The notes beneath the pieces were generated by a model. That model was given only the letters and a program-made list of their open reading frames with translations. It searched no databases and had not been told where the DNA came from. Of a DNA stretch of 57,163 nucleotides, positions 1 through 8,801 are shown piece by piece. Origin of the DNA: Bacteroidales bacterium (GTDB lineage: Bacteria; Bacteroidota; Bacteroidia; Bacteroidales; JAQXIO01). Positions within the stretch are counted from its first letter, which is position 1; each line of letters begins with the position of its first letter. The translations under genes were made by a program, and so were the position numbers. The DNA lies in assembly GCA_029007825.1 (NCBI GenBank), contig JAQXIO010000068.1, positions 1 to 57,163 of the forward strand, written 5' to 3'.

Positions 1-157
1 TGACTTTTCCTTTTGTTTTATAAACGTTCAGTTCGTTACGATTATTGATTAATGCCACTCCGGCACTGTCGTAACCTCTGTATTCAAGGCGTTTCAATCC
101 TTTTATTAAAATAGGGTAAGCTTCACGCTCTCCCAAATAACCTACGATACCGCACAT
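1..157 (-). CDS. glmS: Glutamine--fructose-6-phosphate aminotransferase, N-terminal fragment
   Basis: Partial gene cut by the left edge; only the first 52 or so codons are present. Reverse-strand translation begins [20 protein letters not shown], and the Cys directly after Met is the N-terminal nucleophile of class II glutamine amidotransferases. The next segment, [12 protein letters not shown], is characteristic of GlmS. The enzyme makes glucosamine-6-phosphate from fructose-6-phosphate and glutamine in the cytoplasm, the entry step to peptidoglycan and LPS amino sugars. The start is the ATG at 155-157. A good TAnnTTTG element lies about 27 bases upstream. The sugar isomerase half is outside the window. 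Confidence 0.93.
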   Translation of the reverse strand, partial: MCGIVGYLGEREAYPILIKGLKRLEYRGYDSAGVALINNRNELNVYKTKGKV

Positions 158-183
158 ATGTATTGTATTTTACTTTTAGTTTG

Positions 184-191
184 CAAATATA
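184..191 (-). promoter_or_regulatory. -7 element of the glmS promoter
   Basis: On the minus strand this reads TATATTTG, a perfect match to the Bacteroidota -7 consensus TAnnTTTG, a short distance upstream of the glmS ATG. I see no convincing -33 TTTG at the expected spacing. Confidence 0.5.
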
Positions 192-609
192 GCAATAAAG
201 ATGACATAAAATTTTATTTTTCTCATTCTTTAGAGCTTTATGATTTTTATTTATTGATTAATGTGTCATAAAGAACAGGCGGTCATTCCGATTGTAAAAT
301 CGTGCTGCAGATTTGACTCAGGGGCGTTGTGATGGATTAAAGGAGATCTATTTTACGGGAAAATATTTTTTTATGTGTTGCGGTTATTCTATAGTTTATG
401 ATTTATACCTTTGTGAGGTATATTTATTAGTATTTTTCTGAAAATAAGAGTATTTTTAACGTGTTGTATGTTTCGGAAAGGTCTTTTCATAAACGGTTTT
501 CTTTTATTTTTTAGCGATTCTTATTTTAGTAATAAACAGAAAAGAACTTTTAAATCCGGCGTGCAACGGATTTATCTCATGAAGATAAATTTTAAATGAG
601 TCAGAGTTC
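192..609. other. Intergenic region between glmS and the FAD oxidoreductase, with a candidate promoter and two leader hairpins
   Basis: About 420 bases, AT-rich, without a gene. A plus-strand TACCTTTG at 406-413 matches the -7 consensus and would give a leader of nearly 200 nt for the gene at 610. Two short inverted repeats lie close to that start: AAATCCG at 552-558 with CGGATTT at 567-573, and TTTATC with GATAAA at about 571-589. They overlap, so only one could form at a time. No function is assigned. Confidence 0.4.
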
Positions 610-2469
610 ATGAAAACACAAAAGACGATTTTTCTTTTTTTATTTCTTTTTTCCCTGTTGTTTTCTGTTCAGGCATCCGATTTATTTATAGAAGCGGAGA
701 GCTTTTCAAAAAAAGGAGGCTGGGTGGTTGATCAACAGTTTATGGATCTTATGGGTTCCTCTTATCTTATGGCGCACGGTATGGGCGCTCCGGTTAAAGA
801 TGCCGCAACGGTTATTGAATTTTCTTCTACCGGTCGTTATTATGTTTATGTTCGTACATATAACTGGACATCACCCTGGAGTAAGGGTGATGGAGCGGGT
901 AAATTTAAGGTCATTATAAATGAAGAGGAGCTACCTGTCACATTAGGTGCAACAGGGTATAAATGGGAGTGGCAGAAAGCGGGAGAGGTGGAGATTCAGA
1001 AGAAGCAGGTTGAAATTCGTTTGCAGGATTTGACCGGTTTCAATGGGCGTTGCGATGCTCTCTATTTTACGACGGCAGAGAATCGGATACCTCCGGATGA
1101 AACGGAAGCTTTGGCATCTTTTCGTAAGGTGAAATTGCATTTGTCTGAAAAGCCGTTGGAAAAAGGGGATTATGATCTTGTAGTTGTAGGTGGTGGAATT
1201 GCCGGGATGAGTGCCGCAATCTCTGCTGCCCGTTTAGGGTGCAGGGTGGCTTTGGTGAATGACCGTCCTGTTTTAGGCGGAAACAACAGTTCTGAAATCC
1301 GGGTGCATCTGGGGGGCCGTATAGGTAACAAGCCTTATCCTGAATTAGGAGGATTGCAGAAAGAATTCGGACCTTCGCGCGGCGGGAATGCCCAGCCTAA
1401 AGAGTATTATGAAGATGATAAGAAGCAAGCGGCGATAGCAGCGGAAAAGAATATAACTCTATTTCCGTCTTACCGGGTCTTTGATGTAGAGAAGAATGGA
1501 AATAGCATACGTGCTGTAATTGCGAAGCATATAGAGACGGGAGAGGAGATACGATTGACAGCACCTCTCTTTTCCGATTGTACGGGTGACGGTACAATTG
1601 GTTTCCTTGCGGGTGCCGACTATTCTATGGGACGTGAGGGAAAGTCCGAATACAACGAGGAGACTGCACCTCAGACAGGAGATAAGATGACGATGGGTAC
1701 CTCTGTGCAGTGGTATTCAATCGATACCGGGAAGGCATCTTTTTTTCCGATTTTCAGTTATGGCGTACGGTTTAACGATCTGAATGCCGAAAAGGTGACT
1801 ATGGGTGAGTGGACTTGGGAGACTGGTATGAATTATGACCAGATAAAAGATTTTGAACGTATAAGGGATTACGGATTGATGGTGGTTTATTCGAACTGGT
1901 CGTATCTGAAGAATGATTTTATGGAAGATAATCGTTATAAGAACAGAAAACTCGAATGGGTAGCGTATGTGGCGGGAAAACGGGAGTCGAGAAGGTTACT
2001 GGGCGATCATGTATTGACGGAAAATGATATAAGAAATTTCGTGGAATATCCGGATGCTTCGGCTCCCACTACGTGGACGATCGATCTTCATTATCCTGAT
2101 CCGGAGAATACGAAGCATTTTCCCGATGCTGAGTTTAAATCCATAGCGAAGCATATACCGGTGCATCCTTATCCGATTCCTTATCGATGCCTTTATTCTC
2201 GCAATGTGGATAACCTGTTTATGGCGGGACGGAATATCAGCGTTACGCATGTGGCCTTAGGTACAGTTCGTGTCATGCGTACTACCGGAATTATGGGAGA
2301 GGTGGTTGGTATGGCGGCTTCTTTGTGCAAGAAGTACCAGACTACGCCGCGGGGAATTTACCGTGAGCATCTGGATGATTTAAAGACATTGATGCGCAAG
2401 GGGGTTGCAAAGAAAGGACTACCGGATAACCAACAATATAATCAAGGCTCTACCTTAGGGGATAAGTAG
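610..2469 (+). CDS. Secreted FAD-dependent oxidoreductase (FAD_oxidored family)
   Basis: Predicted 619 aa flavoprotein of the large FAD-dependent oxidoreductase family common beside glycan-degradation genes in Bacteroidota; the substrate is unknown. A signal peptide spans residues 1-22 (hydrophobic run after MKTQK, cleavage near VQA-SD). Residues 23-155 look like a beta-rich accessory domain beginning FIEAESF. The dinucleotide-binding motif VVVGGGIAGMSAAI is at about 191-204, followed by the family segment NNSSEIRVHLGG. The C-terminal part contains the FAD-contacting stretch LFMAGRNISVTHVALGTVRVM. It is convergent with a GH92 mannosidase and shares its terminator. Export suggests periplasmic or surface action on a glycan, which is inference. 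Confidence 0.8.
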   Translation: MKTQKTIFLFLFLFSLLFSVQASDLFIEAESFSKKGGWVVDQQFMDLMGSSYLMAHGMGAPVKDAATVIEFSSTGRYYVYVRTYNWTSPWSKGDGAGKFKVIINEEELPVTLGATGYKWEWQKAGEVEIQKKQVEIRLQDLTGFNGRCDALYFTTAENRIPPDETEALASFRKVKLHLSEKPLEKGDYDLVVVGGGIAGMSAAISAARLGCRVALVNDRPVLGGNNSSEIRVHLGGRIGNKPYPELGGLQKEFGPSRGGNAQPKEYYEDDKKQAAIAAEKNITLFPSYRVFDVEKNGNSIRAVIAKHIETGEEIRLTAPLFSDCTGDGTIGFLAGADYSMGREGKSEYNEETAPQTGDKMTMGTSVQWYSIDTGKASFFPIFSYGVRFNDLNAEKVTMGEWTWETGMNYDQIKDFERIRDYGLMVVYSNWSYLKNDFMEDNRYKNRKLEWVAYVAGKRESRRLLGDHVLTENDIRNFVEYPDASAPTTWTIDLHYPDPENTKHFPDAEFKSIAKHIPVHPYPIPYRCLYSRNVDNLFMAGRNISVTHVALGTVRVMRTTGIMGEVVGMAASLCKKYQTTPRGIYREHLDDLKTLMRKGVAKKGLPDNQQYNQGSTLGDK

Positions 2470-2490
2470 TTCGTATTCTGTAACGGAAGT

Positions 2491-2522
2491 AAAAGAGCCG
2501 GACTTATAAGTCCGGCTCTTTT
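2491..2522. terminator. Bidirectional rho-independent terminator
   Basis: Perfect inverted repeat: AAAAGAGCCGGACTT at the left pairs with AAGTCCGGCTCTTTT at the right, around a two-base centre. T-runs on both strands let it serve both the FAD oxidoreductase and the convergent GH92 gene. Confidence 0.85.
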
Positions 2523-2540
2523 ACTTTTTGTGTATAGATT

Positions 2541-4796
2541 TTATTTCGATTCGGATGGAGGAAGCTCTCCGGTGTCCCAATGTACGGGTTTATCGGTCAT
2601 TTCAAATACCAGTTCACCACCGTTCATAATTTCGGTATGTTTAAACCACGAACGATTCAGTGGTTTGCCATTCAGTTTTACAGACTTGATATAGATATTT
2701 TTATCGTTTGAATTGGATGAGATAGTAAAAGTTTTACCATTGTCCATTGAGATGGTGGCTTTTTTGAATACAGGGCTTGAGATAAGGTATAAATCCTGTC
2801 CGGCATTCGGGAAGAATCCTAATGCGTGGAAACAGTACCAGGCTGCCATAGAGCCGGAGTCGTCGTTACCCGGTACACCGTCGTCTGTATTTTTATATTG
2901 TGTAGCCAGTAAATCTCTGGTCAGTTTTGCTGTTTTGGCCTGGGCGCCGGCGTAATTATATAGGCAGGGCGCTAAAAATCCCGGTTCGTTCCACATCTGG
3001 AAGAATCCTTTTTCAAAAAAAGTATCCAAACGGGCAATAAAGGTCTCTTTTCCTCCACATTTTTCGATCAGTTTGTTGACATCGTGCGGTACGTAAAATG
3101 AGTATTCCCAAGATTTGCTTTCGTAAAATACATCGCTCCAACTACCTGCCGAATGTACGGTGAATGGTTTTAGTTCCGATTTGAATAATACGGGGTTCCA
3201 TTGCATTGCGTTACCATCCCACCACGTGCCGTCGGCATTCCGGGGCATTATAAAACCGGTGAATCCGTTATCTTCGATAGGACGCCATAAGTTTTGCCAA
3301 TTTTCCGAGCGTTTGGTATACTTTTCAATTAACGTATCTTTCCCTAATCCTTTGGCTACTTCGGCAATACACCAGTCGCAATAAGCATATTCGACGGTTC
3401 TGGATCCGGAGCGTTCAAAATCGGTAGATACATAACCGATCGTGTTGTAATCAGCAATACCTCCGCGTCCCTCTTTCCGTTCGTTACCGCCGGGGGCTAC
3501 TTCTGCATTTTTAAGCATAGAGGCTAATCCGGCTTCGTAATCGATGCCTTTGAGTTTTTTTGCAAAAGCATCGGCAATGATTACATCGCAGTTGCTTCCG
3601 CCTTGCGTTCGTCCGTTGAAATTACCGGAACGGGCATCCGGCATATAACCGTCGTTTTTGTAAATATCAATTAATGACTGTACAATCTCGATCTGTTTGT
3701 TTTCGTTTATCAATGAGATAAAAGGGTGTGTAGCTCGGAAGGTGTCCCATATTGCGAAAAAGTCGTCGTAATAGGGAACATTGCTTGCCCATTTTGGATT
3801 TTCACCCGTCTTATCGATCGGTTGTTGGAAGACTCGGTATAGTGAGCTGTAGAAGATGCGTTTTTCCGTATCCGATCCGCCTTCTACTTTTACTTTAGAA
3901 AGCAGGTTTTCCCATATCGCATCAGCTTCAGCATAGGTGCGGTCAAAGTCCCAATGGGGAATTTCTTTCATTAGGTTAGCTTTCGCTTTGCCGGTACTGA
4001 TGAAAGATATCCCGACTTTTACATTTACCGTTTGATTCTTTTTCGTTTGAAATTTCATATAAGCTCCGGTGGGCAGACCTTCATCGAATTGGGCTGCGAC
4101 ATTTTCCGCTACTACATTATCTTTCCATGTTCCTGAGGTGTTGGCGGGTGTGTCGAAAATGGCATAAAAATATACCGTATAGGCTTCGCCTCCGTTCCAT
4201 CCGCCTCTTACCCGTGAATATCCCCGTACCTCCTGGTTGTTCAGTATTTCTACTTCTGAGCCTACGAGTTCCTGATTTTCTCCGGCATAAGGTATGGTTT
4301 TGCCGAGGAAAGAACCTAAATCGACAAGTATGTAAGCGTCGTCGGCTTTGGGGAAAGTGTATCGGTGGAATCCGCAATGATGTGTAGATGTCAGCTCCGC
4401 TTTTATGCCGGAGTTCGTGAGAGTGGTAGCATAATATCCGACTTTGGCTATTTCGTCTTTTCTCGGAGAACTGTGTTCGTCCGGATGTACGGTGCCTGTG
4501 CCGGGCATTATCAGAATGTTTCCGTATTTCGGTCCGCCTCCCGTTCCGCTGAGGTGGGTATGGCTGAACCCATGGATATCTTGGTCTGCGTAATACCCCG
4601 AATTGGTATTTTTATCTCCGCAATCCGGTCCGATTTTTACGATACCGAAGGGAAGGGAGGGGCCAAGAAATACATGGCCTTCGCCCGTAACGCCATTCCG
4701 GGTGTTCACATATTGCGTCAATTTTTCATTCCGCGCGAAAGAGGGCGCTGCGAATAAGATGCCACAAAGTAAAAGAGATTGAATTACTGATTTCAT
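2541..4796 (-). CDS. GH92 family exo-alpha-mannosidase
   Basis: Secreted glycosidase, 751 aa, the usual size for GH92 enzymes, which are calcium-dependent inverting alpha-mannosidases trimming host or yeast mannan and N-glycans. Signal peptide at residues 1-21 (cleavage near SFA-RN) without a lipobox Cys. The N-terminal beta-domain shows VNTRNGVTGEGHVFLGPSLP followed by FGIVKIGPD. The (alpha/alpha)6 domain carries NEPG near residue 602 and the GNDDSG block near 645, where the family's catalytic acid and base carboxylates normally sit. The usual DDCGQMSAW reads DDSGSMAAW here, a conservative change. It has its own promoter at 4929-4960. The linkage specificity cannot be read from sequence. Confidence 0.93.
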   Translation of the reverse strand: MKSVIQSLLLCGILFAAPSFARNEKLTQYVNTRNGVTGEGHVFLGPSLPFGIVKIGPDCGDKNTNSGYYADQDIHGFSHTHLSGTGGGPKYGNILIMPGTGTVHPDEHSSPRKDEIAKVGYYATTLTNSGIKAELTSTHHCGFHRYTFPKADDAYILVDLGSFLGKTIPYAGENQELVGSEVEILNNQEVRGYSRVRGGWNGGEAYTVYFYAIFDTPANTSGTWKDNVVAENVAAQFDEGLPTGAYMKFQTKKNQTVNVKVGISFISTGKAKANLMKEIPHWDFDRTYAEADAIWENLLSKVKVEGGSDTEKRIFYSSLYRVFQQPIDKTGENPKWASNVPYYDDFFAIWDTFRATHPFISLINENKQIEIVQSLIDIYKNDGYMPDARSGNFNGRTQGGSNCDVIIADAFAKKLKGIDYEAGLASMLKNAEVAPGGNERKEGRGGIADYNTIGYVSTDFERSGSRTVEYAYCDWCIAEVAKGLGKDTLIEKYTKRSENWQNLWRPIEDNGFTGFIMPRNADGTWWDGNAMQWNPVLFKSELKPFTVHSAGSWSDVFYESKSWEYSFYVPHDVNKLIEKCGGKETFIARLDTFFEKGFFQMWNEPGFLAPCLYNYAGAQAKTAKLTRDLLATQYKNTDDGVPGNDDSGSMAAWYCFHALGFFPNAGQDLYLISSPVFKKATISMDNGKTFTISSNSNDKNIYIKSVKLNGKPLNRSWFKHTEIMNGGELVFEMTDKPVHWDTGELPPSESK

Positions 4797-4928
4797 TTAT
4801 TGATTTATTAAAATTTAGATGATAGTTAGTCTTAGCATCGTGTTAAAAATGGATGTCTTGTTTCAGACCTGAAAAAATATAGATGAAATAGCACGGATAA
4901 TTGTGTATCGTGTTGTTCCATGAGAATT

Positions 4929-4960
4929 CAAAGGTACCGAATAACCTTTTTTTGTGCAAA
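4929..4960 (-). promoter_or_regulatory. Promoter of the GH92 gene
   Basis: Minus-strand TTTG (4957-4960) and TACCTTTG (4929-4936) separated by 20 bases match the Bacteroidota sigma-ABfr consensus. The predicted leader is about 125 nt. The rest of the 4797-5149 gap shows nothing else I can support. Confidence 0.6.
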
Positions 4961-5149
4961 TTTTATAGCGCCGTTGTATCAACCTTGTTTTCCGTTTTTA
5001 TGCTTGTTGCAGAAAAACAATAAGACGGAGGTTTGAATATTAATCGAGAAAACTTGAATTTACCTGTATTTTATTTGTTTTGGCTTCGAGATCGCATTCC
5101 GGAGCCGATAGGGAAAATGCCGGAATACATATATTAAGAACACTATGCT

Positions 5150-5623
5150 TTATATGGTGATGTGTTTCATTAGCCGTTCCATATACTCTTTTACTTTTTC
5201 CGATTCTTCCGGTTCGGGGCTCCAAGGTGCCATGTTTTCTTTAGTTAACGGTGCGTATGGCCCTTCTTTTGCTTCATATATCACGGAACCTGGTTCCAGT
5301 ACGATTACGGAGTGCCAGATGCCGGCTTCCAGATCAATGCCATATACTCCGTCTGAAGGAGAAAGAATCGCATGTCCGGTAACATTACCCTCTTCATCGA
5401 AAAGAAGAACCGCTACTTTGCCGCGCAAGAGGATGCAAGACTCTTCTCTGTCAGGGTTCAGATGCCGGTGCGGACGTATGTAGCTTCCCGGTTCCATAGC
5501 GTTAAGCAGACGATGCAGAGGTGCATCCAGTGAGGTATGAAAGTTGTGGTTCATACGTAGTCTCTGGTTGTTACGGGCCTGTCCGGCCGTTTTATCGAGT
5601 AAAGCCTGATCTATGAGTTTCAT
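5150..5623 (-). CDS. WbuC family cupin-fold metalloprotein
   Basis: Small cytoplasmic cupin of 157 aa. The segment RPHRHLNPDREESCILLRGKVAV is typical of WbuC-type proteins, with the metal-binding His residues in HRH and a nearby Glu. A second cupin motif follows at about GIDLEAGIWHSVIVLEPGSVIYE. WbuC homologues occur in O-antigen and polysaccharide loci, but the biochemical role is not established. The gene is single, with no sugar genes beside it, and is divergent from the sigma-54 activator. Its -7 element nearly abuts that of its neighbour. Confidence 0.8.
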   Translation of the reverse strand: MKLIDQALLDKTAGQARNNQRLRMNHNFHTSLDAPLHRLLNAMEPGSYIRPHRHLNPDREESCILLRGKVAVLLFDEEGNVTGHAILSPSDGVYGIDLEAGIWHSVIVLEPGSVIYEAKEGPYAPLTKENMAPWSPEPEESEKVKEYMERLMKHITI

Positions 5624-5690
5624 TTGTAGTTGGTTGATGAATAATGGGATGAAAACGATATGTAAAAATATATTTTAGTGCTAACGCCAG

Positions 5691-5710
5691 CAAATTTATT
5701 TGTAACTTTG
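5691..5710. promoter_or_regulatory. Back-to-back divergent -7 elements, wbuC-like cupin / sigma-54 activator
   Basis: Minus-strand TAAATTTG (5691-5698) faces the cupin and plus-strand TAACTTTG (5703-5710) faces the activator; they are four bases apart. Each would place its -33 region across the other start site. The -33 boxes themselves are weak. Confidence 0.5.
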
Positions 5711-5733
5711 TCTTCCTTCGAATACGATCAGAT

Positions 5734-6939
5734 ATGATTAGAGCAGATATTCAGCAGATAAAACAGCGTTTTGGGATTATCGGAAATGATCCTGCACTGA
5801 ACAGGAGCATTGATGTGGCTCTTCAGATAGCACCAACTGACTTATCGGTACTGATAACCGGAGAAAGCGGAGTAGGGAAGGAGAGTTTCCCCCAGATTAT
5901 TCATCAGAACAGTCAACGAAAGCACGGACAATATATAGCGGTAAACTGCGGTGCAATACCGGAAGGTACTATAGACTCGGAACTTTTCGGGCATGAAAAG
6001 GGATCGTTTACAGGGGCATTGGCAGATCGGAAGGGATATTTCGAAGTAGCGGACGGAGGGACGATATTTCTGGATGAGGTCGGAGAGCTGCCTATGCCTA
6101 CGCAGGCACGTTTGCTCAGGGTATTGGAAAGCGGGGAGTTTATCCGGGTCGGTTCTTCGAAAGTGCAGAAAACGAATGTCCGTATTATAGCGGCGACCAA
6201 TGTAAATCTTTTGAAGGCCATACGTGACGGAAAGTTTCGTGAAGACCTTTATTACAGGCTTAATACCGTTCCTATCCAGTTAACACCTTTACGTGACCGT
6301 CCTGACGATATTTTGCTGTTATTCAGAAAATTTGCTGGAGATTTCGCAGAAAAATACCGGATGCCCGTTATTCGTTTGACGGAAGATGCCAAGCCTGTTC
6401 TTGTCGCTTACCGCTGGCCGGGAAATATCCGGGAATTGAAAAATGTAACGGAGCGTATTTCGGTGATAGAGACGAACCGGGATATTGATGCTGCGATTTT
6501 GAAAGGGTATCTTCCCAATGCAGATATCAGCCAGTTCCCAGCTCTTTTACGGAAAGAGGACGACCAGAAGGTTTTTGGCAGTGAACGGGAGATTCTTTAC
6601 CAGGTTCTTTTCGATATGCGTAAAGATGTGAATGACCTGAAAAAGCTTGTGCGTGATATTATGGACGAGAATGCCGAGAAGGTACCGTCATACGCCGATC
6701 CGGCAATTGCCGTTGTGCAGCCGACTACGGCTGTGGCTCCATATGTTTCGCCGCGTGTGAGTGCAATACACGAAGCGGCCGAGGATGTGGAGGAGACATT
6801 ATCTTTAGAAGAGGTAGAACGCGAAATGATACGTAAAGCGCTCGAACGCCACGCCGGAAAGCGAAAAAATGCGGCTCAGGACCTGAAAATATCCGAACGT
6901 ACCCTTTACAGAAAAATAAAAGAGTATAATCTCGAGTAG
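5734..6939 (+). CDS. Sigma-54-dependent transcriptional activator without a receiver domain
   Basis: AAA+ bacterial enhancer-binding protein, 401 aa, expected to open sigma-54 (RpoN) promoter complexes using ATP. The AAA+ domain starts almost at the N terminus: Walker A GESGVGKE at 43-50, the sigma-54 contact loop GSFTGA at 90-95, Walker B GGTIFLDE at about 108-115, and the sensor region with WPGNIRELKN near 228. After a linker, a Fis-type helix-turn-helix occupies about 365-401 (RKNAAQDLKISERTLYRKIK). There is no receiver, GAF or PAS domain, so control must come from elsewhere. The contact loop has Ser where GAFTGA has Ala. The stop TAG is followed directly by the ATG of the lptE-like gene, so the operon is tightly coupled. 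Confidence 0.93.
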   Translation: MIRADIQQIKQRFGIIGNDPALNRSIDVALQIAPTDLSVLITGESGVGKESFPQIIHQNSQRKHGQYIAVNCGAIPEGTIDSELFGHEKGSFTGALADRKGYFEVADGGTIFLDEVGELPMPTQARLLRVLESGEFIRVGSSKVQKTNVRIIAATNVNLLKAIRDGKFREDLYYRLNTVPIQLTPLRDRPDDILLLFRKFAGDFAEKYRMPVIRLTEDAKPVLVAYRWPGNIRELKNVTERISVIETNRDIDAAILKGYLPNADISQFPALLRKEDDQKVFGSEREILYQVLFDMRKDVNDLKKLVRDIMDENAEKVPSYADPAIAVVQPTTAVAPYVSPRVSAIHEAAEDVEETLSLEEVEREMIRKALERHAGKRKNAAQDLKISERTLYRKIKEYNLE

Positions 6940-7464
6940 ATGAAGAAGAAACTAAAATCGCTTAAATATTTAGGAGCAGCTTTAGTGGCTGTGGCGTTAC
7001 TGGTAGGATGTACCATCTCTTATCGTTTCAACGGTGCTACAATCGATTATTCAAAAACGAAAAGTATCACGATCAATTATTTCCCGAACCGTGCAAAACT
7101 GGTATATCCTCCTCTTTCGCAGAATTTCACGCAGGCCGTCCAGGATATTTTTACACGCCAGACGCGTCTTAATGTCGTGCCTCGGGACGGAGATATCGAA
7201 ATAGACGGGGAAATAACCGGATACGATCTTCAGAATATGGCGGTAAGGGCCGATGCCTATGCTTCGGAAGTACGCCTTACGATTACGGTGAAGGTTCGTT
7301 ATACAGACCGGACCAATCCCTCGCTGGATCTTGAGCAGTCTTTTTCTGCCCAGCGAAACTTTTCGAGTTCGCAGGTGCTTAATGATGTGCAGGACCAGTT
7401 AGCCTCGGAGATGATCGAGGAACTGGCGGATATGATTTTTAACGCAACGGTAGGACGCTGGTAA
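6940..7464 (+). CDS. lptE: LptE-like LPS assembly lipoprotein
   Basis: Outer-membrane lipoprotein of 174 aa. A basic n-region, hydrophobic stretch and lipobox LLVGC give a lipidated Cys at residue 24. The following YRFNGATIDY and the repeated beta/alpha pattern match the Bacteroidota LptE family, the plug partner of LptD that inserts LPS into the outer membrane. The start abuts the stop of the sigma-54 activator, and the next gene begins one base after its stop, indicating translational coupling. The assignment rests on family resemblance and on the order activator-lptE-TPR-secG, which I know from other Bacteroidales. Confidence 0.85.
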   Translation: MKKKLKSLKYLGAALVAVALLVGCTISYRFNGATIDYSKTKSITINYFPNRAKLVYPPLSQNFTQAVQDIFTRQTRLNVVPRDGDIEIDGEITGYDLQNMAVRADAYASEVRLTITVKVRYTDRTNPSLDLEQSFSAQRNFSSSQVLNDVQDQLASEMIEELADMIFNATVGRW

Positions 7465-7465
7465 G

Positions 7466-8194
7466 ATGAATTGCAACGAGATGATAGAATTGTTGCAAAC
7501 GCCTGAAAAACTGAATACGGAGACAAAGGCTGAGCTCGGAAAGTTAACGGAGAGATTCCCGTATTTCCTGTTAGCAAGGTTGCTTTACGTTTTGAATTTA
7601 AGGGTGTTACATGATTTCAACTATCGGGCAGAGTTGCAGAAACTGGCTCTTTATGCTCCTAACCGTTCTTTACTGCTCTACTATTTTGAACCTCAGTTGC
7701 GGTCTTATTTTGAAAAAGAAGCTACCGGTAAAATAGAAAATTCGTCGTTTGATCTTATCGATAGTTTTTTGGCGATGAATGAGAGTGAATCAGCTGCTAC
7801 GCCTGAAATCCGTTTGATCGGAAATGATTATTTCAGTGCCGTAACATATAAAGGAGATGCTTTGCCGGATAATACTATAACGGAGCTTCCGGATGAACAG
7901 GATAAAATAATAGAGGCTTTTCTTGAGAAGGGAGAAACACAGGTGCAGCTTAAGCAGGAGGACGAAGATGCTTTACCGCAATCTCCCGAAACATCTTCTT
8001 TGGAAGATCTTATCGATGACGAATCGTACTTTACCGAGACGTTAGCTAAAATTTATATTCGTCAAAAAAAATATGAAAAAGCACTTGAAATAATTAAACG
8101 CATAAGTTTGAAATATCCGAAAAAAAATAGTTACTTTGCAGATCAAATCCGGTTTCTGGAAAAATTGATTGTTAACGTAAAAAGAAACATATAA
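7466..8194 (+). CDS. Hypothetical TPR-like protein of the lptE-secG operon
   Basis: Predicted soluble protein of 242 aa with no signal peptide. The first 100 residues are helical. An acidic low-complexity linker spans about 125-180 (many Glu, Asp and Gln). A C-terminal helix-turn-helix pair, ETLAKIYIRQKKYEKALEII, resembles a tetratricopeptide repeat. It lies one base after the lptE-like stop and one base before secG. The exact function is unknown; a scaffold or envelope-biogenesis role is a guess from context. Confidence 0.75.
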   Translation: MNCNEMIELLQTPEKLNTETKAELGKLTERFPYFLLARLLYVLNLRVLHDFNYRAELQKLALYAPNRSLLLYYFEPQLRSYFEKEATGKIENSSFDLIDSFLAMNESESAATPEIRLIGNDYFSAVTYKGDALPDNTITELPDEQDKIIEAFLEKGETQVQLKQEDEDALPQSPETSSLEDLIDDESYFTETLAKIYIRQKKYEKALEIIKRISLKYPKKNSYFADQIRFLEKLIVNVKRNI

Positions 8195-8195
8195 A

Positions 8196-8564
8196 ATGGG
8201 TATTTTTATTTCTATTCTTATTGTAATAGCATCATTATTATTAATATTAATCGTTTTGGTGCAGGAATCTAAAGGAGGAGGTTTAGCCTCTGGCTTCTCG
8301 TCATCAAATCAGGTAATGGGAGTTCGTAAGACTACGGATTTTCTGGAAAAAGCAACTTGGACACTTGTTTCTGTTGTTGCTGTGTTGAGCGTTGTCGCAA
8401 CATTCTTTGTAAAAGATGTACATAGTCCTCAAAGTTCGGAAATGAAGGAGGTAATTGAAAATACGAGAATAGAAACACCGGCAGTAGCGCCCGATTTTAA
8501 TGCTCCCATACAGCAAAATGCGGAAACACCGGTAGCTGCACCTGAAACTACTCCGGCTCAATAA
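8196..8564 (+). CDS. secG: Preprotein translocase subunit SecG
   Basis: Inner-membrane component of the SecYEG channel, 122 aa. The first transmembrane helix is at about 3-22. The conserved LVQESKGGGLASGFSSSNQ follows, then GVRKTTDFLEKATW and a second helix at about 53-72, the classic SecG layout. A 45-residue tail rich in Ala, Pro, Thr and Glu extends past the usual end, as in many Bacteroidota SecG proteins. It is the last gene of the four-gene operon, followed by a strong terminator. Confidence 0.95.
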   Translation: MGIFISILIVIASLLLILIVLVQESKGGGLASGFSSSNQVMGVRKTTDFLEKATWTLVSVVAVLSVVATFFVKDVHSPQSSEMKEVIENTRIETPAVAPDFNAPIQQNAETPVAAPETTPAQ

Positions 8565-8587
8565 AAAATCGGATATATAAAATATAG

Positions 8588-8616
8588 AAAAGGATAGCTG
8601 AATGCTATCCTTTTTT
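8588..8616 (+). terminator. Terminator of the sigma-54 activator-secG operon
   Basis: Stem AAAAGGATAGC (8588-8598), loop TGAAT, complementary GCTATCCTTTT, then a T-run to 8616. Confidence 0.85.
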
Positions 8617-8772
8617 GTTTTTAGACGTATTGGTAGAGATTCTGTTTTTCTTTTCTGTGAGCGGTAATATTGCGATAGACCGGAAATATTCTAAGTCGTT
8701 TATAAAAGGTATTAAGCTGTTCTGAAAAGATTCCGGTTCATTGATCCGGTTCGGTATAGGACGGTTAAATTG

Positions 8773-8801
8773 TTGTGTTCTGTTTTTACAGTGTAGCTTT
8801 G
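8773..8801 (+). promoter_or_regulatory. Probable tspO promoter
   Basis: TAGCTTTG at 8794-8801 matches the -7 consensus, with a TTG 18 bases upstream at 8773-8775. The rest of the 8617-8978 gap holds nothing I can support as a gene; one 22-codon ATG ORF starts at about 8832 but has no recognisable feature. Confidence 0.45.
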
